DNA of 64,000 nt from an uncultured Clostridia bacterium (GTDB lineage: Bacteria > Bacillota > Clostridia > TANB77 > CAG-508). The notes below the pieces were generated by a model. It made no database searches and was not told the origin of the DNA. It was given only the letters and a program-made list of their open reading frames with translations. Of this stretch, positions 20,293-30,900 are shown piece by piece. The DNA is taken from assembly GCA_948805675.1 (NCBI GenBank), contig CAQIBN010000003.1:1-64000 (forward strand), written 5' to 3'. Numbering within the stretch: position 1 is the stretch's first letter; every line of letters starts with the position of its first letter. The translations under genes were made by a program, and so were the position numbers.

Positions 20293-20901
20293 ATGTTATT
20301 TGATTTGTTAAAAAAGAAGAATAAAAATAATATTGTGTCGTCAGCAGAACAAGAAATAAATATTTTAGATATAAAAAATAATTTAATATATACAAGAGAT
20401 AATTTAGTTATTGCAATATTAAAAATTAATTCTCTTAATATGCAGTTATTTTCTAAAAAAGAATTAATAAATAAAATAAAAGATATAACATCTGAATTAT
20501 CAACAGAAACCAAAGAATTCAAGATGACATCTATTGCTAGACCTGTTGATGTAGGAAGTTTGATAGAATTTTTAAGAGCTATATTAAATAACTCTACAGA
20601 CAGTATTCAAAAAAGATTATTAAGAGAAAACATAAGAGAAACACTTAATTTAACACTTATAGGTGATGCAGTAGAAAGACAGAATCTGCTTATTATAAGT
20701 GAAGTTTTAAGTGATAATTCAGAACAGGAAATACAAAAAAGAGCACGTGAAATTGTGCAAAAATTTGATAATTGTGGAATGAAACTAGAAATACTAAATG
20801 ACCAGTACTTAATACAAGTATGCAATAGCTTTACTAATATGAGTGTTGCAACAAAAGAAGATTCAGACTATCAAGATTACATTCCTAACTTAGTAGCTTA
20901 A
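20293..20901 (+). CDS. TrsD-like/VirB4 N-terminal-domain protein
   Basis: 202 residues. Segments INILDIKNNLIYTRDNLVIA, IARPVDVGSLIEFLR and a C-terminal LNDQYLIQVCNSF are typical of TrsD/TraD-like proteins encoded directly before VirB4, or of the N-terminal domain of longer VirB4 proteins. A genuine stop and a new aggagg-TTG start separate it from virB4, and there is no CGG at the junction, so it is a separate gene rather than a recoded one. It probably assembles with VirB4 at the channel base. Confidence 0.75.
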   Translation: MLFDLLKKKNKNNIVSSAEQEINILDIKNNLIYTRDNLVIAILKINSLNMQLFSKKELINKIKDITSELSTETKEFKMTSIARPVDVGSLIEFLRAILNNSTDSIQKRLLRENIRETLNLTLIGDAVERQNLLIISEVLSDNSEQEIQKRAREIVQKFDNCGMKLEILNDQYLIQVCNSFTNMSVATKEDSDYQDYIPNLVA

Positions 20902-20914
20902 GGAGGTTTAGAAA

Positions 20915-22755
20915 TTGAAGAAAACAGATTTAAGAACAATTAGAGAGAATAAAATATTGCTTAACATACTAACTCCTATTTCTGGAATAGAATATAAATC
21001 AAATCGAATGAGAATAGGAGATACCTTTGCTAAAATTTATACAATAGTAAAATATCCTCAAAATGTTTCTATAGGGTGGTTATCTAAAATAACCAATATA
21101 CCTAATACAGTAAGTACTCAAATATTTGAGCCAACTGATAATACTTTACTATTAGAAAATATATCAAAGGGAATTAAACAAAACGAGGCATTACTTAATA
21201 CTATAAATGATGCAGTAGAAAGACAAAGGCTTGAAAGAGAAATAATATCTGCTGAAGAACTTATTAAAAAAATAGATAATGATGGAGAAACTGTAGGTTA
21301 TATGACTATAGTTATTATGGTCATTGCAGAAACAGAGGAAGAGCTATCTAAAAGGTGTAAAAAAATAGAAACTAAACTATCAAGTATGCAAATGAAAGTA
21401 AGGTGTCTTGCAAGTTTAGTAAAGAATGCATTTAGATGTGTTGCTCCATTTTTTAGTTCAGATAAAAAAATAAAAAATATAGCAAAAAGAAATGTACCAC
21501 TTTCTACTTTTGTTGGTGGCTTGCCATTTGCTAGTAGTCGGATTTAATGATGGGTCCGGTTATTATTTTGCTCGTGATATAGATGGAGGAATTATTGCAT
21601 TAGATACTTGGAAACGTGGAAACGACAGAACAAATAGTAATTTTGTTATAATGGGAACAGCACGGAGTACGGAAAGTCTACAGTAACAAAACATCTAATA
21701 TTAAATGAAATAATGATAGGAAATTCATGTTTAATAATTGACCCAGAGCGGAGAATATAAAGACCTTACGCATAATCTGGGTGGAGATTGGATTGATGTT
21801 TCAGGTGGTAGCAATAGAGGTAGAATTAACCCATTACAAATAAAACCTGCACCACAAGATGAAGAAAATGAAGATGTAAAAGGAATTTATGATACAGGTA
21901 AAGGTCTTGGAGAAATGGCATTACATTTTCAAACTCTAAGGATATTTTTTAAATTACTATTTCCAGAACTAACATCTATACAGATGGCAATTTTAGAAGA
22001 AGTTTTGGAGGATTTATATAATAAGTTTGGTATCTATTGGGAAACTAATATTTCAAGCTTGGAAAATACTGATTTCCCTATTATGACAGATTTATATGAT
22101 TTATTAAAAATTCACTATGATAGAGAGGTACATAAAACTAGAAAAGAAAATCTTAATATATTACTATCTTTAATTAGACAAATATCAGAAGGTGCTGATA
22201 ACACTATATTTAATGGATATACAACAATAAAGAGAAATAGTAAACTTGTATGCTTAGATACAGGTAATATTCAAAATGCTAGTGAAAATGTAAAAAAAGC
22301 ACAATATTTTAATGTTTTATCATGGTGCTGGGAACAAATATCAAAAAATAGAAAAGAAAAAACTATGCTTATAGCAGATGAGGCCTATTTATTAATAGAC
22401 AAGAATTGCTTACAAAGTATGGCTTTTCTTCGTAATGTAGCAAAACGTTGTAGAAAGTATGAGCGGAAGCCTAGTCATTGTTTCTCACTCAATAATTGAT
22501 TTTCTTGATGAATCCGTTAAAATGTATGGTCAAGCTATTCTGGATATGGCAACATATAAAATATTAATGGGAACAGATGGAAGAAATTTAGAAGATACGA
22601 TGGAGTTATTTAAACTTACAGAAAGTCAAGCAGATTTTTTATCTAATAAAAAGAGAGGATATGCAATTTTAATTATAGGTGCATATAAAATACTAGCAAA
22701 ATTTGAAATATACCCTCACGAATTTGAATATTTTGGGAAAAGTGGTGGTAGATAA
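20915..22755 (+). CDS. virB4: VirB4/TrsE conjugation ATPase, 611 aa, with five C-GGN recoding sites
   Basis: TTG at 20915 with RBS aggagg. The N-terminal domain precedes a FASSGFNDGSGYYFA linker, Walker A GTAGVGKST (~residues 247-255), DPEGEYKDL, Walker B LIADEAY and the VIVSHSIIDFLD motif, all typical of VirB4. Extra Cs lie at 21539, 21663, 21670, 21749 and 22464, each before GGA. Two of them split the Walker A itself, seven bases apart. Skipping all five gives one continuous 611-residue ATPase. The conventional frame gives only fragments without a usable nucleotide site. VirB4 powers substrate transfer and pilus work, so no conjugation would be possible without this decoding. Confidence 0.92.
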
Positions 22756-23466
22756 TTGGCAATAAATCCAGCAGTAATAAAAGTTATAGCTACTGTTTTA
22801 AAAGATAAAAAAAATAGAGATAGAATATTAATGATTATAATAACATCTTGTATGATTTGTTTATTATTAATTACATTAATTATTTATATAGTAATGGAGC
22901 CTATTAATCAAATATTAGCAGTATTAGGATTAAAAGAAAATGAAACAAGTGAAATATTTAACGAAATTAATAATTTAAGATTAGAAAATGGGTTACATGA
23001 AACTGGTAGTTTAACATTTAATGGAACATATTGTATGCCAATAGAAACAGAATTTGGATATACAATAACTAGTGAATTTGGTTACAGAATACATCCTATA
23101 ACAGGAAAGCAAAAGTTACATAGTGGTATAGATATGGTAGGTAAAATACATGGAAATATATTAGCAATATGTGATGGAGAAATTGTATGGGCAGGTGTTA
23201 GAGGCGGTTATGGAAACTGCATAAATATTAAACATACTAACTTAAAAGGTAATACATTTTATAGTTTCTATGCACATTTATCACAAATAAATGTTAAGCA
23301 AGGACAAACAGTAACACAAGGTCAAATTATTGGATTGCAAGGTGGTGCAAAAACGGATCCTGGTCATGGTACTTCAACAGGTAGCCATTTGCATTTTGAA
23401 ATAAGATTATGTCAAAATGGAAATTATCAGAATCCTAGAAAGTACATATTACAGGAAAATAATTAA
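22756..23466 (+). CDS. Membrane-anchored M23 peptidase (VirB1-like function)
   Basis: 236 residues from TTG at 22756, one base after the virB4 stop. An N-terminal membrane anchor (residues ~24-48) is followed by an extracellular linker and an M23 (LytM) domain with HSGIDM (zinc ligands His and Asp), YAHLSQINV and SHLHFEIR. Such enzymes cut peptidoglycan cross-links to open the wall for the channel, the job of VirB1-like proteins. The frame is clean. Confidence 0.86.
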   Translation: MAINPAVIKVIATVLKDKKNRDRILMIIITSCMICLLLITLIIYIVMEPINQILAVLGLKENETSEIFNEINNLRLENGLHETGSLTFNGTYCMPIETEFGYTITSEFGYRIHPITGKQKLHSGIDMVGKIHGNILAICDGEIVWAGVRGGYGNCINIKHTNLKGNTFYSFYAHLSQINVKQGQTVTQGQIIGLQGGAKTDPGHGTSTGSHLHFEIRLCQNGNYQNPRKYILQENN

Positions 23467-23605
23467 TTAGATAAACGAAAAGAGTTTAGAGTACAATATA
23501 AAGTAAAATAAATTAAAAATATTACAATTTACATTGAAAATAGAAAAGTATCATGCTATTCTTAATAATATAGATATTTTAAATCTATTTCGTGAGGTAA
23601 TTATT

Positions 23606-23800
23606 ATGATAATGATAATTAAAAATAGGGAAAATGGAAGATTATCAAAAGAAGTTGCAATAGAAGATGTAATATATAATCAAAGTGAAATAGAGTTTGA
23701 ACTTGGAGACTTTAATGACGAAGATTATGAAACAATAACATATAATGATTTTTTGTATTTTCAAGATGACTTTGAAGTAATTATTGAAGATGATGTGTAA
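23606..23800 (+). CDS. Small acidic protein, unknown
   Basis: 64 residues if started at ATG 23606 (gtgagg upstream); a longer frame from 23534 lacks a ribosome site. Very acidic (Asp/Glu-rich C-terminal two thirds with repeated F/Y), which recalls DNA-mimic or inhibitor proteins, but I see no family signature. It stands alone between the peptidase and an XRE regulator. Confidence 0.45.
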   Translation: MIMIIKNRENGRLSKEVAIEDVIYNQSEIEFELGDFNDEDYETITYNDFLYFQDDFEVIIEDDV

Positions 23801-23801
23801 A

Positions 23802-23834
23802 TTTTCATTATCTACTATTAGTAGATAATGAAAA
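23802..23834. repeat. Perfect 14-bp inverted repeat
   Basis: Arms ttttcattatctac and its exact reverse complement flank tatta. There is no T-run after it on the + strand. It could be an operator for the XRE regulator downstream or an mRNA 3' stabiliser. Confidence 0.55.
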
Positions 23835-23918
23835 ATGTATAACTATACTAATAGTAAGTTTTTTTTATTAAATCTTTTAGTTATTTTGTATACAAATTAT
23901 AATTAAAGGAGGAAAAAT

Positions 23919-24683
23919 ATGAATCAAGAAAAAATAGGAAGTTTTATTGCACAATGTAGAAAAGAAAGAAATCTTACTCAGTCACAATTAGCTGAAAAAT
24001 TAAATATGTCTGATAAGTCTGTTTCTAAATGGGAGACGGGAAAAGGAATGCCAGATTCCTCTATTATGCTTGAATTGTGTAATTATCTAGGTATTAGTGT
24101 AAATGAATTATTAAGTGGAGAACATTTAAGAGAAGAACAATATCAAGAAAAAGCAAATGAGAACATCATAAATATTGCAAAGGAATCTGACCAAAATAGG
24201 AAAATAAAGAATCGAATAATAATTGTAATTATATCTGTTCTTCTTTGCTTAATAGTAACAGTAATCGTTAATAATTTATATGAAAATACTAAGATAAATG
24301 TTGATTACGATAGTAGACTTGTAGAATGTAAAATTGAAAATGATAATATTGTATGTTCTTTCAATGGTTCGAGTTTAGTTAAACTGAGTTCTCAAAAAGT
24401 TAATACAGATGAAGAAACACTAATATTTATAAACGGAAAAATGTTGCTACAAAATAAAATTCATAGTCATTTTGAAACTTGGGATTCTATGGCTCAATTA
24501 AATAGCGGTGAAACTCCTAAATTTAATTCAGGGCTAATAATAGATAAAAATAGAGATATTATAGATTGCAAAGAAAGAATTAAAGTCTATTATACAAATG
24601 TATCTTTTAATAAAATAAAAAATGCCAATCAAAATGAATTACAAGAGATAATAGAACATTCACACTTAATAGCCGAGAAATAG
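23919..24683 (+). CDS. Membrane-linked XRE-family regulator
   Basis: 254 residues. Residues ~8-60 form a helix-turn-helix of the XRE/Cro type (RNLTQSQLAEKLNMSDKSVSKWETG). A single membrane segment follows (about 92-112, IIIVIISVLLCLIVTVIVN), then an outside domain of ~140 residues. Membrane-bound XRE proteins of this design are frequent in Clostridia and may sense a signal at the envelope. It sits alone with a clear RBS (aaaggagg). It may control the following ATPase/sortase operon. Confidence 0.8.
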   Translation: MNQEKIGSFIAQCRKERNLTQSQLAEKLNMSDKSVSKWETGKGMPDSSIMLELCNYLGISVNELLSGEHLREEQYQEKANENIINIAKESDQNRKIKNRIIIVIISVLLCLIVTVIVNNLYENTKINVDYDSRLVECKIENDNIVCSFNGSSLVKLSSQKVNTDEETLIFINGKMLLQNKIHSHFETWDSMAQLNSGETPKFNSGLIIDKNRDIIDCKERIKVYYTNVSFNKIKNANQNELQEIIEHSHLIAEK

Positions 24684-24732
24684 TTATGCAAATTACAAGT
24701 ATAGAAAAAATATTTAAAATAAAAACGTAAAA

Positions 24733-24770
24733 AAGTATTTGATTTAAGAAAAAATCAAATATCTTTTTTT
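24733..24770 (+). terminator. Terminator after the XRE regulator
   Basis: Arms gtatttgattt and aaatcaaatat close around aagaa and are followed by seven T. Confidence 0.7.
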
Positions 24771-24864
24771 CGTGTAGATGAAAAGGTATGTAAAGATACA
24801 AGGAAATAAATAGAGAAGAGTTGACTCTAAAGAGCTTTTTCTCTCTTGAAGAGGAGTGGTAAAT

Positions 24865-25980
24865 TTGATTTTAGTAATAACAAAGGAAAATGAAAAACTT
24901 ATTTCAGAAGTATGTGTAGAAAATAATATTGAAGATTATCAAATACTAACTACTGTAGCAAATTTGTATAATTTTACAGTAACAGAATTAAAGAGTTTAA
25001 ATAATTTTACACAATTAATTATTGATGTTACTTCTATTAATGATACAGAAAAGCAATTAATTGATGCTATAGTTACACTAAAGACTATATATATGGATTT
25101 AAGAATTACAATTTTAGCAATAGGTTATCAAACTGGAAATACATTACTTTCCAGACTTTTTAGTGAATCTATTTTCAATTTTGTAACTGCTAGTGAATAT
25201 CACACACAAAAGAATGAATTACAGAGATGTTTAACAACAGGTAATTCTTATAGTGACTCAATAGCATATAGATTCAAAGAAAATAGTAAGGATATACCTA
25301 AAAGCAAAGTAATTATAAAAAAAGAATATAGTAAAAAGAGAAATAGTGTAACAATTGGAGTTGTTGGAACACAAGCACATATTGGAGCTACAACACAAGC
25401 CTTTTTAATATGTCAATTTCTTAATTCTATAGGACTTCGATCATGTTATGTTCAAGCAAATAATAAACAGGATGTAGAAAAGATAGCAGCAATGAATAAT
25501 GTGGCAAATATGAAAGATATGATAAATTACAATGGAATAGATATGTTTAAAGAGTTTATAGATAATAAAAGTACAGGTTATGACTTCTATATTTATGACT
25601 ATGGCGATATTGATAATCTTAATATTAACTCATACATAACTAATGATATAAAAATTGTAGTATGTGGAACTAAAGAATGGGATTTTGTTAATATTTCAAA
25701 AGTATTTGAAAATTTAAATAAAATACAAAATGATATAAATTTTATTTTTAATTTTACTGCAAAAGAAAATGAAAAAAATATATTATATGGATTACCAGAG
25801 TTTAAGAAAAATATATATTTTTCAGAATATGCACCAAATCCATTTGAAACAGAAAAAAATCAGAATATATATCATAGAATTTTAAAAGAGTTTATTATTG
25901 AACAAACAAATCAGTTAGAAATAATTGAAAAAAATAAATTTTCTATAAAAAATATATTCTCAAAAGGAAAGAAAAAATGA
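24865..25980 (+). CDS. MinD/ParA-superfamily protein (CpaE/TadZ-like)
   Basis: 371 residues from TTG at 24865 (RBS gaggag; the GTG at 24856 sits on the RBS). The N-terminal ~130 residues look like a receiver-like domain. A P-loop of the deviant kind follows (GVVGTQAHIGATTQAF), with GAT in place of GKT and no signature Lys, as in CpaE/TadZ-like proteins that localise secretion machines. Later segments IYDYGDIDN and VVCGTKEWDF match the switch regions. It heads an operon with two small membrane proteins, a sortase and a surface adhesin, so it may place these at the envelope. Confidence 0.68.
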   Translation: MILVITKENEKLISEVCVENNIEDYQILTTVANLYNFTVTELKSLNNFTQLIIDVTSINDTEKQLIDAIVTLKTIYMDLRITILAIGYQTGNTLLSRLFSESIFNFVTASEYHTQKNELQRCLTTGNSYSDSIAYRFKENSKDIPKSKVIIKKEYSKKRNSVTIGVVGTQAHIGATTQAFLICQFLNSIGLRSCYVQANNKQDVEKIAAMNNVANMKDMINYNGIDMFKEFIDNKSTGYDFYIYDYGDIDNLNINSYITNDIKIVVCGTKEWDFVNISKVFENLNKIQNDINFIFNFTAKENEKNILYGLPEFKKNIYFSEYAPNPFETEKNQNIYHRILKEFIIEQTNQLEIIEKNKFSIKNIFSKGKKK

Positions 25981-26231
25981 AAAAGAATATTTATAAAGAA
26001 TTTCAAAAAAAGCAAAAAATAGTTCAGAATTACAATGAAAATGACAAAATAGTAGTAGAAGAACATAGTGTATTGCTAAAAATGATAACATATTTAATTG
26101 CATTTATTCACAGTACATTTAAAGTGATATTGTTTTTAATATTTATTTTGTTATTGTCTGTAGGTGCTACAGTTATTTGTAACAATTTATTACACATAAA
26201 TTTATTAAATATAATCGGGGGTAAAGTATGA
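25977..26231 (+). CDS. Small membrane protein of the sortase operon
   Basis: 84 residues, ATG at 25977 overlapping the upstream stop by four bases. A basic N-terminal half is followed by one long hydrophobic segment (about residues 40-72). Unknown family; coupled at both ends. Confidence 0.62.
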   Translation: MKKNIYKEFQKKQKIVQNYNENDKIVVEEHSVLLKMITYLIAFIHSTFKVILFLIFILLLSVGATVICNNLLHINLLNIIGGKV

Positions 26232-27253
26232 AAAGGAAATTATTATTATTTATGATTCCAATTTTAGTATTATCGACAAATGTATTTGCTACTGATAAAT
26301 CTAGTGTAGATACTATTGAGAAAACTATAATTATAGATAAAGCAGAAGAAAACAATTTCATGAGTTTGCTAGACAATACTATTGAAATAGATAATGTTAA
26401 ATATACTTTAGAAAGTAAAGAAAGAGAGGAATTGGAAGCAACAAGTACTAAAATGGCGGAACAAACAAAAATACTTGAATTAACTACAAATAGAAAAGAT
26501 AAGATATTACAAAATTTTGAAGAAAGTATAAAATATGACGATGGAGAGTTCTCAGGTATCTTGTATCGTTTGGATAATTCATTAAGAGTAACAAATATTA
26601 ATCATGGTAAATATGAAGAAGTGTTTACTATTAATAAACAATATACAAATTTAAATAATGCAGATTTAGATTATATACCAAAAGAAATAACTCAAGATGG
26701 TTATACATATTCATTAACAAAGTGTGAATGGAATGTAGTAGAAAATCAAGACATAAAGAATGTTTCTATTCCTAAAAGTTATATTGCAAATACTACTTAT
26801 AAAACAGTTAAAACATTAGAAAAGCCAAATACTTATAAATGTGAAATAATTTATAATGGAGATGTTAGCAAGATAACTACTAATACAATTCAATATACAT
26901 TAACCTATAAGAAACAAGAACTAAAAGAAGAAATTAAAGAAAATAGAACATCTATATTACCTTATCTAGGTAGTACAGGTGTTTTTTTAGTTATCATTTT
27001 CTTTCTATTACCAAATACTAAAATTACAAATTATTATGATGGAAAATATCAAACTATTAAGCATATAAGAGTATCAACAAGAAAACCAAAAGTGAATTTA
27101 AAACATTTACCAAATGCCAGAACCAATGTATTCTCTATTAAATTTAATGACAAACTAGATAAAAAACTTAAAGGAAAGGCAGTCACGATTATTACTCCTA
27201 AAGCTACCTATCAAAAAATGATAATAAATAAATCTATAGAAGTTCATTTATAG
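26228..27253 (+). CDS. Exported protein with C-terminal membrane anchor
   Basis: 341 residues. Signal peptide at residues 1-18 (LLLFMIPILVLSTNVFA), a ~220-residue extracellular part rich in beta-strand patterns, one membrane segment near residues 241-259 (ILPYLGSTGVFLVIIFFLL) and a basic cytosolic tail. No recognised domain. Overlaps the upstream gene by four bases; the next gene is a sortase, so a surface-assembly role is likely by context. Confidence 0.65.
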   Translation: MKRKLLLFMIPILVLSTNVFATDKSSVDTIEKTIIIDKAEENNFMSLLDNTIEIDNVKYTLESKEREELEATSTKMAEQTKILELTTNRKDKILQNFEESIKYDDGEFSGILYRLDNSLRVTNINHGKYEEVFTINKQYTNLNNADLDYIPKEITQDGYTYSLTKCEWNVVENQDIKNVSIPKSYIANTTYKTVKTLEKPNTYKCEIIYNGDVSKITTNTIQYTLTYKKQELKEEIKENRTSILPYLGSTGVFLVIIFFLLPNTKITNYYDGKYQTIKHIRVSTRKPKVNLKHLPNARTNVFSIKFNDKLDKKLKGKAVTIITPKATYQKMIINKSIEVHL

Positions 27254-27267
27254 AAGGAGGATTTAAT

Positions 27268-27831
27268 TTGAAAAGTAAAATTATAATAGTTTTAATTGTT
27301 ATTAGTATTATATCTCTATTATCTGGTATGAGTGTTTTTTTATTAAATAAACCAATACAGGAAACAAAGTCGGGCGATTATGATGAAATATCTAATAAAG
27401 TAGAAAGTATACAAAATACAGATAATATTGAAAATTCAGATTTTATGGAACTATGGGACTCTAATGTTATAGGAACATTAGAAATACCTAGTATAAATTT
27501 GCAATTAAGTATTGCAGAAGGCATTGAAAATGATGTGATTGGCAAATATGTAGGTCATTTCCCTAGTACAGCATTAATTAATGGAAATGTTGGACTTGCA
27601 GGGCATAACACACAAGAGTTTTTTGCAAACTTAAAGAAATTAAAGAAAGGAGATGAGATAGTTTACAATTTTATTTTAGGTACAAAAGTTTATACAGTTG
27701 ATACTATTGTTGAAATACAAGAAGAAGACTGGAGTTATTTAGAAGATACAGAAGATAATAGGATAACAATGATTACATGTATATCAAATAAAAAAGATAA
27801 GAGATTATGCATTCAAGCAATAGAGAAATAA
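27268..27831 (+). CDS. Class B/D-like sortase
   Basis: 187 residues from TTG at 27268 (RBS aggagg). One N-terminal membrane anchor (residues ~5-25), then the sortase core with the catalytic His in GLAGHNTQ and the catalytic Cys in ITMITCIS (TLxTC-type box), and Arg in DKRLCIQAI. It is directly upstream of a large adhesin that ends in LPRTGK, the obvious substrate. Short sortases like this are usual in Tn1549-type ICEs. Confidence 0.85.
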   Translation: MKSKIIIVLIVISIISLLSGMSVFLLNKPIQETKSGDYDEISNKVESIQNTDNIENSDFMELWDSNVIGTLEIPSINLQLSIAEGIENDVIGKYVGHFPSTALINGNVGLAGHNTQEFFANLKKLKKGDEIVYNFILGTKVYTVDTIVEIQEEDWSYLEDTEDNRITMITCISNKKDKRLCIQAIEK

Positions 27832-27908
27832 TTAAATATATTCCAATATATAAAAAATTAAAGATATACAGAAAATTAGCTTAACTGTTATATTTTAAAG
27901 GAGGATTT

Positions 27909-30900
27909 ATGAAAAAGAAAATAAGTAAAATTATAGTAATAATGTGTGTATTAATAACTATTTTACCAATGCAAATGTTTCAAGCATTAGCTACAGGAAT
28001 AGGAGATTCACCATATTTAGAAAGAGGAGATTTAGGGTTTTACACTATACAATATCAAAGTAAAACTTCAGGGAACTGGTATTATATAACTTATAGTAGA
28101 ACTTGGTACACAGATGAACAGGGGATTAGAAGAATTGCTTACTGTGTTGATCCAGATTTAAATGGAATTGGCTGGGTAGAAGGAGAAGTAAGCGGATATC
28201 ATGTAGATTTAAATGAGGCTTTATCAGATAATAGAGTGTGGAGAGTGTATAGACATGGATATCCATATGTAAGTGCTAGTGATTTAGGAGTAGAAACAGA
28301 AGACGATGCTTATTTAGCTACAAAACAAGCAGCATATTGGATTATCAGAGGATATAGCTTAGAAGATATTCATACATACTTTAGACCTGGAGAAACATCA
28401 ATTAATGGACAAAACCTAGAAGATATACAAAGAAGAGGTAAAAAGGTAATTGACGCAATTTATCATTTAGTAAATTTAGGATATAACGGAACAGAAACTC
28501 AAGCATATAATGGTCTAATTAAAGTAAATAAAAATGGAGAATTTACTCAAGATAATAATCAAGAATATTATTCACAAAAATATTCTGTTACATCATCTAC
28601 ATCAATGTCTGGATATACAGTAAAAAATATTATTGATTTTCCATCAGGTAGCTATGTTGCAGACTTAAATGGAAATGAAAAGACAACATTTTCATCAGGA
28701 GAGAAATTCAAAGTAATGATTCCTAAAAAATCTATTAATGAAAATATTTCAGGAAAAATAGAAATAGAAGGTAAATGCCAAAATTATCCTGTATACTATG
28801 GAAAATCTAGAGATAACAATACTCAAAGTTATGCAGTAACTGTAGATTCATATTCTAATATAATAGAAACTACAAATTTAGATATAGATTCATATAAATC
28901 AAATATAAAATTGACAAAAATAGATAAAGAAACAAAGGAAAAATTATCGGGAGTAAAATTTAATTTTAAATATGAAAATGGCAGTAATATAGGAGATTAT
29001 ACTACAGATAAAAAAGGAGAAATATATATTAAAAACTTAAAACAAGGAACTGTAATTGCTACAGAAGTTGAAACAAAAAATGAATATATTTTAGATAAAA
29101 AAGAAAATAAGATAAATTTACAATACAATGATACTACAGAAGTAACAATAGAAAATGAACATAAAAAAGGTAACCTAAAAGTTTTAAAAGTAGATAAGGA
29201 TAATAACAATACAACTTTAGAAAATGTAGAATTTGATTTATATTCAGAGGAATTTAAAAAAGTAATTGGAACATATCATACTGACAAAAACGGCGAAATA
29301 TATGTAGAAAACTTGAGAACAGGTAGTTATAAATTAATTGAGAAAAATACAAATAAATGGTACAATCTTAACTTAGAACCTACAAATGCTAAAGTAGAAT
29401 TCAATAATACAACAAATACAAAAATAGAAAATGAATTAAAAAAGGGACAAATCAAAGTAATAAAGATAGATTTAGACAATAAAGAAGTAAAATTAAAAGA
29501 TGTGGAATTTCAAGTAATAGATAAAAATGGAAATGTATTAGAAACTATAAAAACAGATGAAAACGGAGAAGCTACAACAAAGAAATATGCAATAAGAGAT
29601 TATGGAAAATTAACACTAAAAGAAACAAAAACAGGAAAATTTTATGTATTAAATGATAAGCCACAAACAATCACTTTAAAAGAGAATGAAATAACAAATA
29701 TTACATTTACAAACGAGAAGAAGAAAGGACAAATCAAAGTAATTAAAGTAGATTTAGATAATAAAGAAGTAAAAATACCAGATGTAGAATTTAAAGTGTA
29801 TGACGAAAATGATAATGTTGTTGATACATTAAAGACAGATAAAAACGGAGAGGCTACAAGTAGAAAATTACCAATAGACCAAAAATATAAAGTTCAAGAA
29901 AGTAAAACAGGAAAGTGGTATGTATTAAATGAAGAACCACAAACAGCAGTATTAAAACAAGATGAAATTACAACATTAACATTTACAAATGAAAAGAAAA
30001 AGGGGCAAATTAGAGTAATAAAGGTTGATTTAGACGATAAAGAAGTAAAACTAAAAGATGTAGAATTCAAAGTATATGATAAAAATAGAAATGTAGTTGA
30101 TACATTAAAAACAGATAAAAACGGAGAGGCTACAACAAAGAGATTGCCAATAGACCAAGAATATACAATACAAGAAAGTAAGACATTACAAAATTATGTA
30201 TTAAATGAAGAAAAACAAACAGTTACATTAACACAAGACAAAATCACAAATATCACTTTTGAAAATGAAAAAATCAAAGGTAAAATAGAAATAACAAAAA
30301 TAAGTGAAGATGACAATAAATATAATGGCTTACCAGCAGGAACTCCTTTAGAGGGAGCAGTATTTGATATTTATGACAGCAAAAATAATATAGTAGATAC
30401 AATAACAACAGGAAAAGACGGAAAAGCAATAACAAAGTTACTTGTTAAAGGCAATTATATTGCAAAAGAAAAGGATAGTGGTAGCATTTATTATTTATTA
30501 AATGAAAATGAATACAAAGCAGAAATAAAAGAACATAAAGGAATTGCACCATTAACAATAACAAATAAGAGTGTTGAAATATCTGTAAGTGTAGAAAAAA
30601 CAGGATATATTGAAACACAAAAGAATGATACAATTAAATATGATTTTTCTAATATTGCAAATACATCAAATATTTATTTAGATAGTTTTAAATGGAGAGA
30701 TTATCTACCAACAGATTATATTAGATTAACTGAAATAGTAACAGGAACATGGAGCCAAAATGTAACATATTCAATCACATATAAAACTAACTTAAATAAT
30801 GAAGAAAGAGTATTATCTGAAAATTTAAACTCAAAAGAAAATTATAAAATTGATTGCACAAATGTTGATTTACAAGATGGAGAATATATTACTGATTACT

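Noticed and set aside
20902..20914. Possible recoding between the TrsD-like gene and virB4
   Set aside because: There is no C-GGN, but a true stop, a perfect aggagg and a TTG start, so two genes are present.
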